Assembly (NCBI RefSeq): GCF_039541115.1
Contig: NZ_BAABFP010000005.1
Coordinates: 604,447 to 668,446, forward strand
DNA length: 64,000 nucleotides
Reading direction: 5' to 3'
Source: Angustibacter luteus
GTDB lineage: Bacteria > Actinomycetota > Actinomycetes > Actinomycetales > Angustibacteraceae
Shown here: piece by piece, positions 34,937 to 43,413 of the stretch
How positions within the stretch are numbered: position 1 is the first letter of the stretch
Layout: every line of letters begins with the position of its first letter
Translations under genes and position numbers: made by a program
Notes under the pieces: model-generated
What the model saw: the letters and a program-made list of their open reading frames with translations, nothing else
What the model was told of the DNA's origin: nothing
Databases searched by the model: none

Positions 34937-35305
34937 TCAGTGCTCCTTGCTGCTGGTGAAGGTGTCGGAGGTCCCGGCACCGGAGGTGTTGGGGGCGGTC
35001 ACGTCGACGAGGACGACGTCGTCCTGGATCGTGACCGGGTAGACGTCGATCGGTTGCGTGGCGGGCAGTCCGGTGGGGGCGCCGGTCCGCAGGTCGAACC
35101 GCGACCCGTGCAGCCAGCACTCGATCGTGCAGTCCTCGACCTCGCCCTCGGACAGCGAAACCTCGGCGTGCGAGCAGGTGTCGTCGATGGCGTGCAGGCT
35201 GCCGTCCTCGGCGCGGACGACGGCCACGCGCTGGCCGTCGAGCAGTACCTGGACCGCCCCGACGTCGGGCAGGTCGTCCAGGTGGACCGCGGGCACGAAC
35301 GTCAT
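34937..35305 (-). CDS. Rieske-type ferredoxin embedded in the SUF operon
   Basis: 122 residues. The [2Fe-2S] ligands are in DTCSHAEVSL (C-x-H) and CWLHGSRFDL (C-x2-H), the pattern of soluble Rieske ferredoxins of the NirD/BphA3 type. No signal peptide. It overlaps the sufD stop by ATGA and directly precedes sufC, a placement common in actinobacterial SUF operons. It may supply electrons for cluster assembly; this role is inferred. Confidence 0.88.
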   Translation of the reverse strand: MTFVPAVHLDDLPDVGAVQVLLDGQRVAVVRAEDGSLHAIDDTCSHAEVSLSEGEVEDCTIECWLHGSRFDLRTGAPTGLPATQPIDVYPVTIQDDVVLVDVTAPNTSGAGTSDTFTSSKEH

Positions 35306-36549
35306 GCGTCCACCCGCACCGGAGCCTGACCCATGGCGCCCTCGAGCTCGTCCTCGATCGCGTCCTTGAGCAGCTGCTGGACGTCCGGCACGCCGATCTG
35401 GGCCAGGATGTCGGCGAAGAAGCCGCGCACCACCAGGCGACGGGCCTCGGCCTCGGTGATGCCGCGGGCCTGCAGGTAGAACAGCTGCTCGTCGTCGAAC
35501 CGGCCGGTGGCGCTCGCGTGCCCGGCGCCGGCGATCTCGCCGGTCTCGATCTCGAGGTTCGGCACCGAGTCGGCGCGGGCGCCGTCGGTCAGCACCAGGT
35601 TGCGGTTGAGCTCGTAGGTCTCCGTGCCCTCGGCGCTCGCCCGGATCAGCACGTCGCCGACCCAGACGGTGTGCGCGCCCTCGCCCTGCAGCGCGCCCTT
35701 GTAGGTCACGTGGCTCGCGCAGTGCGGTGCGCTGTGGTCGACGAAGGACCGGTGCTCGAGGTGCTGGCCGGCGTCCGCGAAGTAGATCCCGAACATCTTG
35801 GCGTCACCGCCGGGTCCGGCGAACTCGACGTTCGCGTTGATCCGCACGACCTTGCCGCCCAGGGAGACCGCGACGTGCTTGAAGCGGGCGTCCCGGCCGA
35901 CCTTGGCGTCGTGCTGGCCGAGGTGGATGGCGTCGTCCTCCCAGCGCTGCAGGCTGACCACGGTCAGGTCCGCCCCGTCCCCGACGACGATCTCGAGGTT
36001 GCCGGTGTGCTGGCCCGATCCGACGTGGTCGACCACCACGGTGGCCTTGCTGTGCCGGCCGGCCTCGATGACGGTGTGCGCGTTGCTGCGCAGGTCGGCC
36101 GCGCCGGTCAGCGAAACGCGCACGGGCTCCGTGAGCTCGACCTCGTTCGCGACCTTGACGTGCAGGGCCTCGGGCGTGCCGGACGACGCGATGACAGCGG
36201 CGCGGTCGGCGGGCGTGAGGGCGTTGCCGCGCGGGCTCTGCCCGGGCTCGAGGCTCGCGACGGTGACCCCGTCCGGTGCCTGCACGGCCCACGTGGCGGC
36301 ACCCTCGTCGCTGGTGCGCTCCTCGAGGATCCCGCGCAGCAGGTCCATCGGCGTGAACCGCCACTCCTCCTCGCGCCCGGTGGGCAGCGGGAAGTCGGCC
36401 ACGTCGAACGAGCGGGTGCGCTCGGCGCGTGACTTGTCCGGCACGGTGCCACCGCCGTGCGAGTGCGGCTTCAGGCCGTGCTGGGCGACGGCGGACGGGT
36501 CGAGCAGCACCGGCGCCGGGGCGCCGCTCTGCTGGGTGGTGTCGGTCAT
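35302..36549 (-). CDS. sufD: SufD subunit of the SufBCD scaffold
   Basis: 415 residues, SufB/SufD beta-helix family. N-terminal FDVADFPLPTGREEEWRFTP, central VVSLQRWEDDAIHLGQHDAKVGRDA, and C-terminal ATGRFDDEQLFYLQARGITEAEARRLVV with the GHASATGR segment that carries the conserved His. It forms the scaffold with SufB and SufC. A purine-rich stretch lies upstream in the 71-bp gap after sufB. Confidence 0.93.
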   Translation of the reverse strand: MTDTTQQSGAPAPVLLDPSAVAQHGLKPHSHGGGTVPDKSRAERTRSFDVADFPLPTGREEEWRFTPMDLLRGILEERTSDEGAATWAVQAPDGVTVASLEPGQSPRGNALTPADRAAVIASSGTPEALHVKVANEVELTEPVRVSLTGAADLRSNAHTVIEAGRHSKATVVVDHVGSGQHTGNLEIVVGDGADLTVVSLQRWEDDAIHLGQHDAKVGRDARFKHVAVSLGGKVVRINANVEFAGPGGDAKMFGIYFADAGQHLEHRSFVDHSAPHCASHVTYKGALQGEGAHTVWVGDVLIRASAEGTETYELNRNLVLTDGARADSVPNLEIETGEIAGAGHASATGRFDDEQLFYLQARGITEAEARRLVVRGFFADILAQIGVPDVQQLLKDAIEDELEGAMGQAPVRVDA

Positions 36550-36620
36550 GCGAGTGCTCGTGCTCCGCTTCTTCGGTTCCGGGGGTGGTGCGGGCTGGCG
36601 TGCAGCGGGGGTGGCCGGCG

Positions 36621-38075
36621 TCAGCCGACCGCACCCTCCATCTGCAGCTCGATCAGCCGGTTGAGCTCCAGCGCGTACTCCATGGGCAGCTCACGGGCGA
36701 TCGGCTCGACGAAGCCGCGGACGATCATCGCCATCGCCTCGTCCTCGGCCATGCCGCGCGACATGAGGTAGAAGAGCTGGTCCTCGCTGACCTTGGAGAC
36801 CGTGGCCTCGTGACCCATGGACACGTCGTCCTCGCGGACGTCGACGTACGGGTAGGTGTCGGACCGGCTGATCGTGTCGACCAGCAGCGCGTCGCAGCGG
36901 ACGGTGGACGCGCTGTGGTGCGCGCCCTCCAGCACCTGGACGAGGCCGCGGTACGAGGTGCGGCCGCCACCGCGGGCGACGGACTTGCTGATGATCGAGG
37001 ACGACGTGTGCGGGGCGGCGTGCACCATCTTGGCGCCCGCGTCCTGGTGCTGACCCTCGCCGGAGAAGGCGATGGACAGGGTCTCGCCCTTCGCGTGCTC
37101 GCCCATCAGGTAGATCGCCGGGTACTTCATGGTCACCTTCGAGCCGATGTTGCCGTCGACCCACTCCATGGTGGCGCCCTCGGCCGCGGTGGCCCGCTTG
37201 GTGACCAGGTTGTACACGTTGTTCGACCAGTTCTGGATCGTCGTGTACCGCACCCGGGCGTTCTTCTTCACGATGATCTCGACGACCGCGCTGTGCAGCG
37301 AGTCGCTGGAGTAGATCGGTGCGGTGCAGCCCTCGACGTAGTGCACGTACGAGCCCTCGTCGGCGATGATCAGCGTCCGCTCGAACTGGCCCATGTTCTC
37401 GGTGTTGATCCGGAAGTAGGCCTGCAGCGGGATGTCCACCTGGACGCCCGGCGGGACGTAGATGAACGAGCCACCCGACCACACCGAGGTGTTCAGCGAG
37501 GCGAACTTGTTGTCGCCCACCGGGATCACGGAACCGAAGTACTCACGGAACAGGTCCTCGTGCTCGCGCAGGCCGGTGTCGGTGTCGACGAAGATGACGC
37601 CCTTCTCCTCCAGGTCCTCGCGGATCTGGTGGTAGACGACCTCCGACTCGTACTGCGCCGCGACGCCGGCGACCAGGCGCTGCTTCTCCGCCTCCGGGAT
37701 GCCGAGCTTGTCGTAGGTGTTCTTGATGTCCTCGGGCAGCTCTTCCCAGCTGGTGGCCTGCTTCTCCGTCGACTTCACGAAGTACTTGATGTTGTCGAAG
37801 TCGATGCCCGACAGGTCGCTGCCCCAGTTCGGCATGGGCTTCTTGTCGAACAGGCGCAGACCCTTGAGGCGCAGCTTGAGCATCCACTCGGGCTCGTTCT
37901 TGCGGCCGGAGATGTCGCGGACGACCTCCTCGGACAGGCCGCGCTTGGCCGTCGCGCCGGCGGAGTCGGAGTCCGCCCAGCCGAACGCGTACCGACCGAG
38001 ACCCTCGATCTCGCGCTGGGTCGCTTCCGGAACCGACGAGCTGGTCGACGGGCCTGTGGTCGGGGTGGTGGTCAT
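36621..38075 (-). CDS. sufB: SufB subunit of the SufBCD scaffold
   Basis: 484 residues. Strong family matches: [57 protein letters not shown], and the conserved Cys-containing [14 protein letters not shown] and [10 protein letters not shown]. SufB is the site where the Fe-S cluster is built. The ATG at 38075 overlaps the sufR stop (ATGA). The frame is open into sufR upstream but that part is a shadow. Confidence 0.96.
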   Translation of the reverse strand: MTTTPTTGPSTSSSVPEATQREIEGLGRYAFGWADSDSAGATAKRGLSEEVVRDISGRKNEPEWMLKLRLKGLRLFDKKPMPNWGSDLSGIDFDNIKYFVKSTEKQATSWEELPEDIKNTYDKLGIPEAEKQRLVAGVAAQYESEVVYHQIREDLEEKGVIFVDTDTGLREHEDLFREYFGSVIPVGDNKFASLNTSVWSGGSFIYVPPGVQVDIPLQAYFRINTENMGQFERTLIIADEGSYVHYVEGCTAPIYSSDSLHSAVVEIIVKKNARVRYTTIQNWSNNVYNLVTKRATAAEGATMEWVDGNIGSKVTMKYPAIYLMGEHAKGETLSIAFSGEGQHQDAGAKMVHAAPHTSSSIISKSVARGGGRTSYRGLVQVLEGAHHSASTVRCDALLVDTISRSDTYPYVDVREDDVSMGHEATVSKVSEDQLFYLMSRGMAEDEAMAMIVRGFVEPIARELPMEYALELNRLIELQMEGAVG

Positions 38076-38860
38076 CGAGTGGTCCTTCCCTCGGCAGATG
38101 CAGGGGTCTGGGTCAGGTCGAGCGTGGTCTTGGTGCTGGTGGTCGTGCTGATGGTGCTCGTGCCCGTCGCCGGGACGTGCGTGGTGCAGACGTGCGCGCC
38201 GCCGGCCAGGGTCGCCAGGCGTTGCACGTGCACTCCGAGCAGGCGGGAGAACACCTCGGTCTCCGCCTCGCAGAGCTGCGGGTACCGCTCGGCGACGTGC
38301 TGCACCGGGCAGTGACCCTGGCACAGCTGGACGCCGACGTCCCCGGCGGGGGTGGACACCGGACGGGTCGAGGCGGCGTACCCGTCCTGGGCCAGCGCAG
38401 CGGCCAGCGCCTGGGTGCGACCGGTCACGTCGTCCCCGGCCGCCTCGACCACCGGCGCGTACCGGCGCTCCAGGTCGGCCACCCGACGGGCGGCGAACCC
38501 CTCGATCGCGCCCGGGCCGAGCTGCTCGGCCAGGTAGGCCATCGCGGACGCGGCCAGGTCGTCGTACGCCGTGGTCATCGACGCGTGCCCCGCGTCGCTC
38601 AGCACGTACGCCCTGGCCGGACGGCCACGGCCGCGGCTCGCGGTGCGCAGCGGCTCGCGGGTGCGCACCAGACCGGCGTCCTCGAGCGCGTCCAGGTGGC
38701 GCCGCACCGCGGCGGGGGTGAGTCCCAGCGTGCAGGCGATCTCGGCGGCCGTGACCGGCCCGTGCTCGAGCACCGATCGCGCCACCCGGTCCCGGGTGTG
38801 CTCGGCTGAGCCGCTCTCGGTGACCCGAGACGGCGACGAGCCGTGCTGCGCGAATTGCAC
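38072..38860 (-). CDS. sufR: SufR-like Fe-S-sensing winged-helix regulator
   Basis: 262 residues. An N-terminal winged helix ([36 protein letters not shown], with [12 protein letters not shown] wing) precedes a helical region and the Cys motif [23 protein letters not shown], three Cys suited to bind an Fe-S cluster. A Thr-rich low-complexity tail follows. SufR represses the suf operon when cluster-loaded. First gene of the operon. The GTG start lies inside an inverted repeat (38858-38872) that could be its operator; no Shine-Dalgarno is visible, so it may be leaderless. Confidence 0.88.
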   Translation of the reverse strand: MQFAQHGSSPSRVTESGSAEHTRDRVARSVLEHGPVTAAEIACTLGLTPAAVRRHLDALEDAGLVRTREPLRTASRGRGRPARAYVLSDAGHASMTTAYDDLAASAMAYLAEQLGPGAIEGFAARRVADLERRYAPVVEAAGDDVTGRTQALAAALAQDGYAASTRPVSTPAGDVGVQLCQGHCPVQHVAERYPQLCEAETEVFSRLLGVHVQRLATLAGGAHVCTTHVPATGTSTISTTTSTKTTLDLTQTPASAEGRTTR

Positions 38861-38872
38861 AAGCCCATTGTG
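38858..38872. promoter_or_regulatory. Inverted repeat CACAA-N5-TTGTG at the sufR start, possible SufR operator
   Basis: Perfect 5-bp arms with a 5-bp centre overlap the sufR GTG codon. AATT lies just outside each side at unequal distances. In the 88-bp gap between sufR and a divergent ABC gene this is the only clear dyad. Binding by SufR is inferred from position and known autoregulation in the family. Confidence 0.42.
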
Positions 38873-38935
38873 ACCTAATTACGCCGAGGCATCAAACCCA
38901 GCAGGGTGTGCGCCGCGCCACACCGGGCCGCGACC

Positions 38936-38941
38936 TAGACT
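38936..38941 (+). promoter_or_regulatory. -10 element TAGACT for leaderless ABC ATPase gene
   Basis: TAGACT ends 7 nt before the ATG at 38949, with no Shine-Dalgarno. Leaderless transcription inferred. Confidence 0.45.
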
Positions 38942-38948
38942 CCGCAGC

Positions 38949-39878
38949 ATGCCCGGACCTGAGGACGACGCCGTCGTCGTGCGCGGGTTGGTCCGCAGCT
39001 ACGGGCCCCTCCGCGCCGTGGACGGGCTCGACCTGGTCGCCCGCCGGGGCGAGATCACCGCGGTGCTCGGCCCCAACGGAGCCGGTAAGACGACCACCGT
39101 CGAGTGCTGCGAGGGACTGCGTCGACCCGATGCCGGCACGGTGCGCGTGCTCGGCGAGGACCCGCACCTCGCCAGCCCGGCGCACCGCGCGCGGGTCGGC
39201 GTGATGCTGCAGGACGGCGGCCTGCCCACCGGGGCGCGTGCTGCCGGGCTCGTGCAGCACGTGGCGCGGATGCACGCCACTCCCGTGCCACCGGCCCAGC
39301 TGTGCGCCGACCTCGGGATCGACGGCTTCGCCCGGACGACGGTGCGCCGGCTCTCCGGCGGACAGCGCCAGCGGGTGGCCCTGGCCTGCGCGCTCGTCGG
39401 ACGCCCCGACGTGCTGTTCCTGGACGAGCCGAGCGCCGGCCTGGACCCGCAGGCCCGCCAGGCCGTGTGGTCGGTCCTGGCCGACGTCCGCGCTCGCGGC
39501 GCCGCGGTCGTCCTGACCACGCACTACATGGAGGAGGCCGAGCGGCTCGCGGACGTCGTCGTGGTGGTCGATCGTGGTCGTGTGGTCGGTCACGGGTCCC
39601 CGGCCGAGCTCACCGCAGGGACGTCGGCCGAGCAGGCCCGCTTCACCGCTCGCCCCGCGCTCGACCTGGCCACGCTGCGCCGAGCCCTGGACCCCTCGGT
39701 CGTGGTGCTCGAGCCGCACCCGGGGCAGTACGTGCTGCAGGGTCCGATCGGGCCGCAGGTGCTGGCCACGCTGACGTCGTGGTGCGTCGCGCAGGGCGTC
39801 ATGCCCGACGGGCTGACGGTCGGGCGGCGGTCCCTCGAGGACGTGTTCCTGGAGCTGACCGGTCGGGAGCTGCGATGA
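38949..39878 (+). CDS. ABC transporter ATP-binding protein (DrrA-like)
   Basis: 309 residues. Walker A GPNGAGKTTT, signature LSGGQRQRVALACALV, Walker B VLFLDEPSAGLDPQ, H-loop TTHYMEEAERL. The C-terminal DrrA/CcmA extension ends RSLEDVFLELTGREL. Overlaps the permease start (ATGA). Together with the following permease and the ctaA gene it forms an operon divergent from sufR, an arrangement I recall from other actinobacteria. The substrate is unknown; heme or oxidase biogenesis is a guess from context. Confidence 0.9.
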   Translation: MPGPEDDAVVVRGLVRSYGPLRAVDGLDLVARRGEITAVLGPNGAGKTTTVECCEGLRRPDAGTVRVLGEDPHLASPAHRARVGVMLQDGGLPTGARAAGLVQHVARMHATPVPPAQLCADLGIDGFARTTVRRLSGGQRQRVALACALVGRPDVLFLDEPSAGLDPQARQAVWSVLADVRARGAAVVLTTHYMEEAERLADVVVVVDRGRVVGHGSPAELTAGTSAEQARFTARPALDLATLRRALDPSVVVLEPHPGQYVLQGPIGPQVLATLTSWCVAQGVMPDGLTVGRRSLEDVFLELTGRELR

Positions 39879-40669
39879 GCGCCGACGCCGGGTTCGCCCG
39901 TCCAGGTCCGTCCGCGCCCGGCCCCGTCGCCGCGCCAGCGCCCGTCGTCCGACGGGTGCTCGCCCAGGCCCGGTTCGAGTCGGCCATCCTGCTGCGCAAC
40001 GGCGAGCAGCTCCTCGTCTCGCTCGTGCTCCCCGCCTTGGCCATGATCGGGCTCACGAAGGCGTCGGTGCCCGACCTCGGGCCCGGCCCGCGGATCGACA
40101 TCGTCGTCCCCGGGGTGCTGGCGCTGGCGGTGATCTCCTCCGCCTTCACCGGGCAGGCGATCCAGACCGGCTTCGACCGCCGCTACGGTGTGCTGCGGAT
40201 GCTCGGCACGACTCCCCTGGGCCGCGGCGGGCTGCTGGCCGGCAAGGCCGTCGGGGTGCTCGCGGTGCTGGGCGTCCAGGTGGTCGTGCTGTCCGGGCTG
40301 GGGCTGCTGCTGGGCTGGGCGCCGCAGTGGTCGGGCGTTCCCGCGGCCGTGCTGGTGGGACTCGTCGGCACGGCGGCCTTCGTGTCCTTGGCTCTGCTCG
40401 TCGCCGGAACCTTGCGCGCCGAGGCCGTGCTGGCCGTCGCCAACCTGGTCTGGCTGCTGCTCGTCGCCGGGGGTGCCGTGCTGGTGCCGGCATCGACCTT
40501 GCCAGCCGGCGTCGAGCACCTCGCCCGCTGGCTGCCGTCCGGCGCGCTCGGCGAGGGGCTCCGGGCTGCCCTGCTGGACGGCGACCTGGACGTGCGCGCC
40601 CTGCTGGTGCTCGGCGGATGGGCCCTGGTCGGGGGGACCGCGGCGCGCAGGCTGTTCCGATGGAGCTGA
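39875..40669 (+). CDS. ABC-2 type transporter permease
   Basis: 264 residues, ABC2 membrane family. An Ala/Pro-rich start, then QARFESAILLRNGEQLLVSLVLPALAMIGL, helices such as IDIVVPGVLALAVISSAFTG, YGVLRMLGTTPLGRGGLLAGK (cytoplasmic coupling loop), VVVLSGLGLLLGWAP, and LVWLLLVAGGAVLVP. Pairs with the ATPase upstream by ATGA overlap; the next gene starts inside its last 10 bases. Confidence 0.87.
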   Translation: MSADAGFARPGPSAPGPVAAPAPVVRRVLAQARFESAILLRNGEQLLVSLVLPALAMIGLTKASVPDLGPGPRIDIVVPGVLALAVISSAFTGQAIQTGFDRRYGVLRMLGTTPLGRGGLLAGKAVGVLAVLGVQVVVLSGLGLLLGWAPQWSGVPAAVLVGLVGTAAFVSLALLVAGTLRAEAVLAVANLVWLLLVAGGAVLVPASTLPAGVEHLARWLPSGALGEGLRAALLDGDLDVRALLVLGGWALVGGTAARRLFRWS

Positions 40670-41082
40670 CCCCGGCCCTCGTCGTCGCGGCCGCGGTCAC
40701 GGTGACGGGGGTGCTCGTCCTGCTGGGCACCGACCGCCGTCGGACCGGGCGCTGGAGCCTGCCGGTGGTGTGGACGGCCGGGCTCGCCGTGGTCACCGCC
40801 GCCGCGTTCTGCTGGATCGGCGGCGGCCTGGCCTGGGGGGTCGCCGCACCCGGCCTCGTCATCTGGTGCGCCACCATCGCCACCGGTGGGCGGCCCGGGG
40901 TGCTCGTCGACCCACCACCCGCCGGTTCGTCCGGTGACGGCACGACCCGGCAGCAGAACCGGGCCCGTCGACAGCACTCCCGAAGCACCTGGCGCTACGT
41001 CCTGCTGGTCCTCGTGGTGGCCGCGGTGCTCGGCGCCCTGGCGGTCGCGGCCGCCACCGGGGACCTACCCTGGACGTCGTGA
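40660..41082 (+). CDS. Small membrane protein between ABC permease and heme A synthase
   Basis: 140 residues, not recognised. Hydrophobic segments at ALVVAAAVTVTGVLVLLG, SLPVVWTAGLAVVTAAAFCWIG, GVAAPGLVIWCATIATG and YVLLVLVVAAVLGALAVAAA indicate about four membrane helices. A basic cytoplasmic loop (RQQNRARRQHSRS) lies before the last. It overlaps the permease stop by 10 bp and the ctaA start by GTGA, so it is part of the operon. It may assist the transporter or heme A synthesis. Confidence 0.65.
   Translation: MELTPALVVAAAVTVTGVLVLLGTDRRRTGRWSLPVVWTAGLAVVTAAAFCWIGGGLAWGVAAPGLVIWCATIATGGRPGVLVDPPPAGSSGDGTTRQQNRARRQHSRSTWRYVLLVLVVAAVLGALAVAAATGDLPWTS
41066..41071 (+). promoter_or_regulatory. 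Internal -10 element TACCCT before ctaA
   Basis: TACCCT ends 7 nt before the ctaA GTG and lies inside the end of the preceding gene. It could add an internal leaderless promoter so ctaA is expressed apart from the transporter. No Shine-Dalgarno is present. Confidence 0.38.
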
Positions 41083-42032
41083 GCGCCGCCACCACTCCCA
41101 CGCCTGCCGCGACGCGACCCGGAGTCCCCGCCCCTGCCCGTCGCTGGGTGCAGCCGGTGCTGGTCGCCAACCTCGTCGTCCAGATCGGCATCGTCGTCAC
41201 CGGCGGGCTGGTCCGCCTGACCGGCTCGGGCCTGGGCTGCCCGACCTGGCCGGAGTGTGTGCCCGGCTCGTACACACCGGTCGTGCACCAGCCGCAGGGC
41301 GTGCACAAGTACATCGAGTTCGGGAACCGCACGCTGACGTCCGTGGTGGGGATCGTCGCCCTGGCCGCGCTCGTCGTGGTGCTGCTCGAGGTCCGGCGGC
41401 TGCACCGGCCGCGACGGCTGGTCGCGGTGGCCGCGCTGCCCCTGGTCGGGGTCGTCGTCCAGGCCGTGCTCGGCGGCATCACCGTGCTCACCCACCTGAA
41501 CCCCGCCACCGTGGCCGCGCACTTCCTGGTCTCGATGGGCCTCGTCTGCGCATCGACGTACCTGGTGTGGCGCGTCGGCGAGCCGGATGGGCCGACCAGG
41601 CCGGTCGTGCGGTCCGAGCTGGTCTGGACCTCCCGGGTGCTCGCGCTGCTGACGGGCGCCGTGCTGCTGCTCGGCACCCTCGTCACCGGGTCGGGCCCGC
41701 ACTCCGGGGACGCCGACGCGCCCGCCCGGTTCGGCCTGGACCCGCGCAGCATGAGCTGGCTGCACTCGGACGCCGTGCTGCTCTGGTTCGGCGTGGTCGC
41801 GGTGCTGATCGTGGGACTGCGGCTCACGTCGTCCGGTGCCGTGCCTCGGCGCGAAGCCTGGATCACCCTCGCCGTGGGCCTCGCCCAGGGAGTCATCGGT
41901 TACGTCCAGTACCTCACCGGACTGCCCGTCGTCGCCGTGGCGCTGCACATGCTGGGCGCGAGCCTGCTGGTCGTCGCGGTCACGAGGCTGTTGCTCAGCC
42001 TCCGCGTGCGGGCCTCGCTCTCGTCGTCCTAG
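41079..42032 (+). CDS. ctaA: Heme A synthase (COX15/CtaA)
   Basis: 317 residues, eight predicted membrane helices. Converts heme O to heme A for aa3 oxidase. Signature TGSGLGCPTWPEC with the Cys pair, HQPQGVHKYIEFGNRTLT with a heme-ligand His, HLNPATVAAHFLVSM, and in the second half SWLHSDAVLLW and VALHMLGASLLV supply the other His ligands. Ends in Ser. The partner heme O synthase ctaB is convergent just downstream. The GTG overlaps the upstream stop; a TACCCT -10 sits 7 nt before it. Confidence 0.93.
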   Translation: MSAATTPTPAATRPGVPAPARRWVQPVLVANLVVQIGIVVTGGLVRLTGSGLGCPTWPECVPGSYTPVVHQPQGVHKYIEFGNRTLTSVVGIVALAALVVVLLEVRRLHRPRRLVAVAALPLVGVVVQAVLGGITVLTHLNPATVAAHFLVSMGLVCASTYLVWRVGEPDGPTRPVVRSELVWTSRVLALLTGAVLLLGTLVTGSGPHSGDADAPARFGLDPRSMSWLHSDAVLLWFGVVAVLIVGLRLTSSGAVPRREAWITLAVGLAQGVIGYVQYLTGLPVVAVALHMLGASLLVVAVTRLLLSLRVRASLSSS

Positions 42033-42119
42033 CCGTTCCCGCCGCGCCACCCTCACACGCGCCATCCTCACACCGCGCCAGCCGCCGCCCGCCGCAGTCG
42101 TCACGGCGTGCCGTTACTC

Positions 42120-42132
42120 CACTAGGTGCGTA
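42120..42132. repeat. Direct repeat copy 1, CACTAGGTGCGTA
   Basis: A 13-base sequence repeated exactly at 42225-42237 in the 237-bp non-coding gap between ctaA and ctaB. Its core CAC-TAG-GTG is a near palindrome. GTTACTC precedes this copy. Role unknown: a protein site or remnant repeat. Confidence 0.5.
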
Positions 42133-42178
42133 GCTGCGTTGCGCCGCGACACCGACGGGTCGCCGGCCGCACGGCGGT

Positions 42179-42199
42179 GGGGAGGATTGCTCCATCCCC
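42179..42199. terminator. Hairpin between convergent ctaA and ctaB
   Basis: GGGGAGGA (42179-42186) pairs with TCCATCCCC (42191-42199) with one bulged A and loop TTGC. Located between the two convergent heme genes; no T tract. The surrounding gap (42033-42269) is otherwise free of coding signs and contains the 13-bp repeats. Confidence 0.45.
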
Positions 42200-42224
42200 C
42201 GGGTGTCGCTGGGGACCCCCACTG

Positions 42225-42237
42225 CACTAGGTGCGTA
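42225..42237. repeat. Direct repeat copy 2, CACTAGGTGCGTA
   Basis: Exact second copy of the 13-mer at 42120-42132, 105 bp away, followed by AAC, so the minus strand reads GTTACGCACCTAGTG just downstream of the ctaB stop. Function unknown. Confidence 0.5.
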
Positions 42238-42269
42238 ACAGGGTGCCCCCGCGCCAAAATGGGCGGCGG

Positions 42270-43235
42270 TCAGAAGCGCAGGAACGGGTCGATCGCCACG
42301 GACACGAAGAGCAGCGTCACGTACGTGATCGAGTAGTGGAACAGGCGCATCGGCTTCAGCGCCGCCCCCGACACTCCGCGCTTCGCCCGGCCGAGCAAGC
42401 GGTGCGCCTCGGTCAGGAACACGGCACCGAGCACCACGGCCGCGACCGCGTAGAACCAGCCGGTGGGCGCGACGGGCACCAGCAGCAGGGAGCAGAGCAC
42501 CATCGCCCACGAGTAGGCGACGACCTGACGAGCCACTGCCAGGTCGGAGGCCACCACCGGCAGCATCGGGACGCCGGCACTCGCGTAGTCGTCCTCGAAC
42601 CGCATCGACAGCGGCCAGTAGTGCGGCGGCGTCCACAGGAAGATGACCCCGAACAGCACGAACGGCGCCCAGTCCAGGGAGCTGGTCACCGCGGCCCACC
42701 CGATCAGCACCTGCATGCAGCCGGCGGCACCGCCCCACACGATGTTCTGCGGCGTCCGACGCTTGAGCAGCATCGTGTAGACGAAGACGTAGAACAGGTT
42801 CGCGGCCAGGGCCAAGCCGGCGGACAGCCAGTTGACCAGCAGTCCCAGCCACAGCACCGACACGATGCCGAGCACGACGCCGAACACCAGCGCCTCGCGC
42901 GGCGAGACCTCACCGGTGGCGAGCGGCCGCTGGCGGGTGCGGTGCATGACCTGGTCGATGTCGCGGTCCAGGTAGCAGTTCAGGGTGTTGGCACTCCCCG
43001 CCGCCAGCGTGCCGCCCACGAGCGTCGCCAACACCAGCCACGCCGGGGGCAGCCCTTCGGCGGCCAGGAACATCGTCGGCACCGTCGTCACCAGCAGCGT
43101 CTCGATGATCCGCGGCTTGGTGAGGGCGACGTACGCCCGGATGGTCCGCGAGACCGAGCGACGGCCCGCAGGCACCGTTGGCGCGGTTCCCGGCGGCGCA
43201 GGCCGCAGCGGGGAACGGGGGTCGGTCGCGGTCAC
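42270..43235 (-). CDS. ctaB: Protoheme IX farnesyltransferase (heme O synthase)
   Basis: UbiA-family membrane prenyltransferase that adds farnesyl to heme b. The Asp-rich motif is [21 protein letters not shown], the second loop is [21 protein letters not shown], and [21 protein letters not shown] is the third family motif. About 321 residues from the GTG at 43235 (VTATDPRSP), which gives a normal N-terminus; the frame is open to an ATG at 43301. Divergent from tkt across ~180 bp and convergent with ctaA. Confidence 0.92.
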   Translation of the reverse strand: MTATDPRSPLRPAPPGTAPTVPAGRRSVSRTIRAYVALTKPRIIETLLVTTVPTMFLAAEGLPPAWLVLATLVGGTLAAGSANTLNCYLDRDIDQVMHRTRQRPLATGEVSPREALVFGVVLGIVSVLWLGLLVNWLSAGLALAANLFYVFVYTMLLKRRTPQNIVWGGAAGCMQVLIGWAAVTSSLDWAPFVLFGVIFLWTPPHYWPLSMRFEDDYASAGVPMLPVVASDLAVARQVVAYSWAMVLCSLLLVPVAPTGWFYAVAAVVLGAVFLTEAHRLLGRAKRGVSGAALKPMRLFHYSITYVTLLFVSVAIDPFLRF

Positions 43236-43413
43236 GGGTCCTCTGGTGCGCTGGACGGCAAGGCTTCGGCGACGCCGGACGGCGCGCTCGACGTCCCTCA
43301 TGCTACCGCCGCCGCATCGGGCCCAGGGCCGGGGATGCGGGTGTCGGGCGCAGGTCTAGGCTCGAAGCGAGCGCCCGACGGCGCCTCACCCCGTGCCAGG
43401 AGAGGAACCTCAC

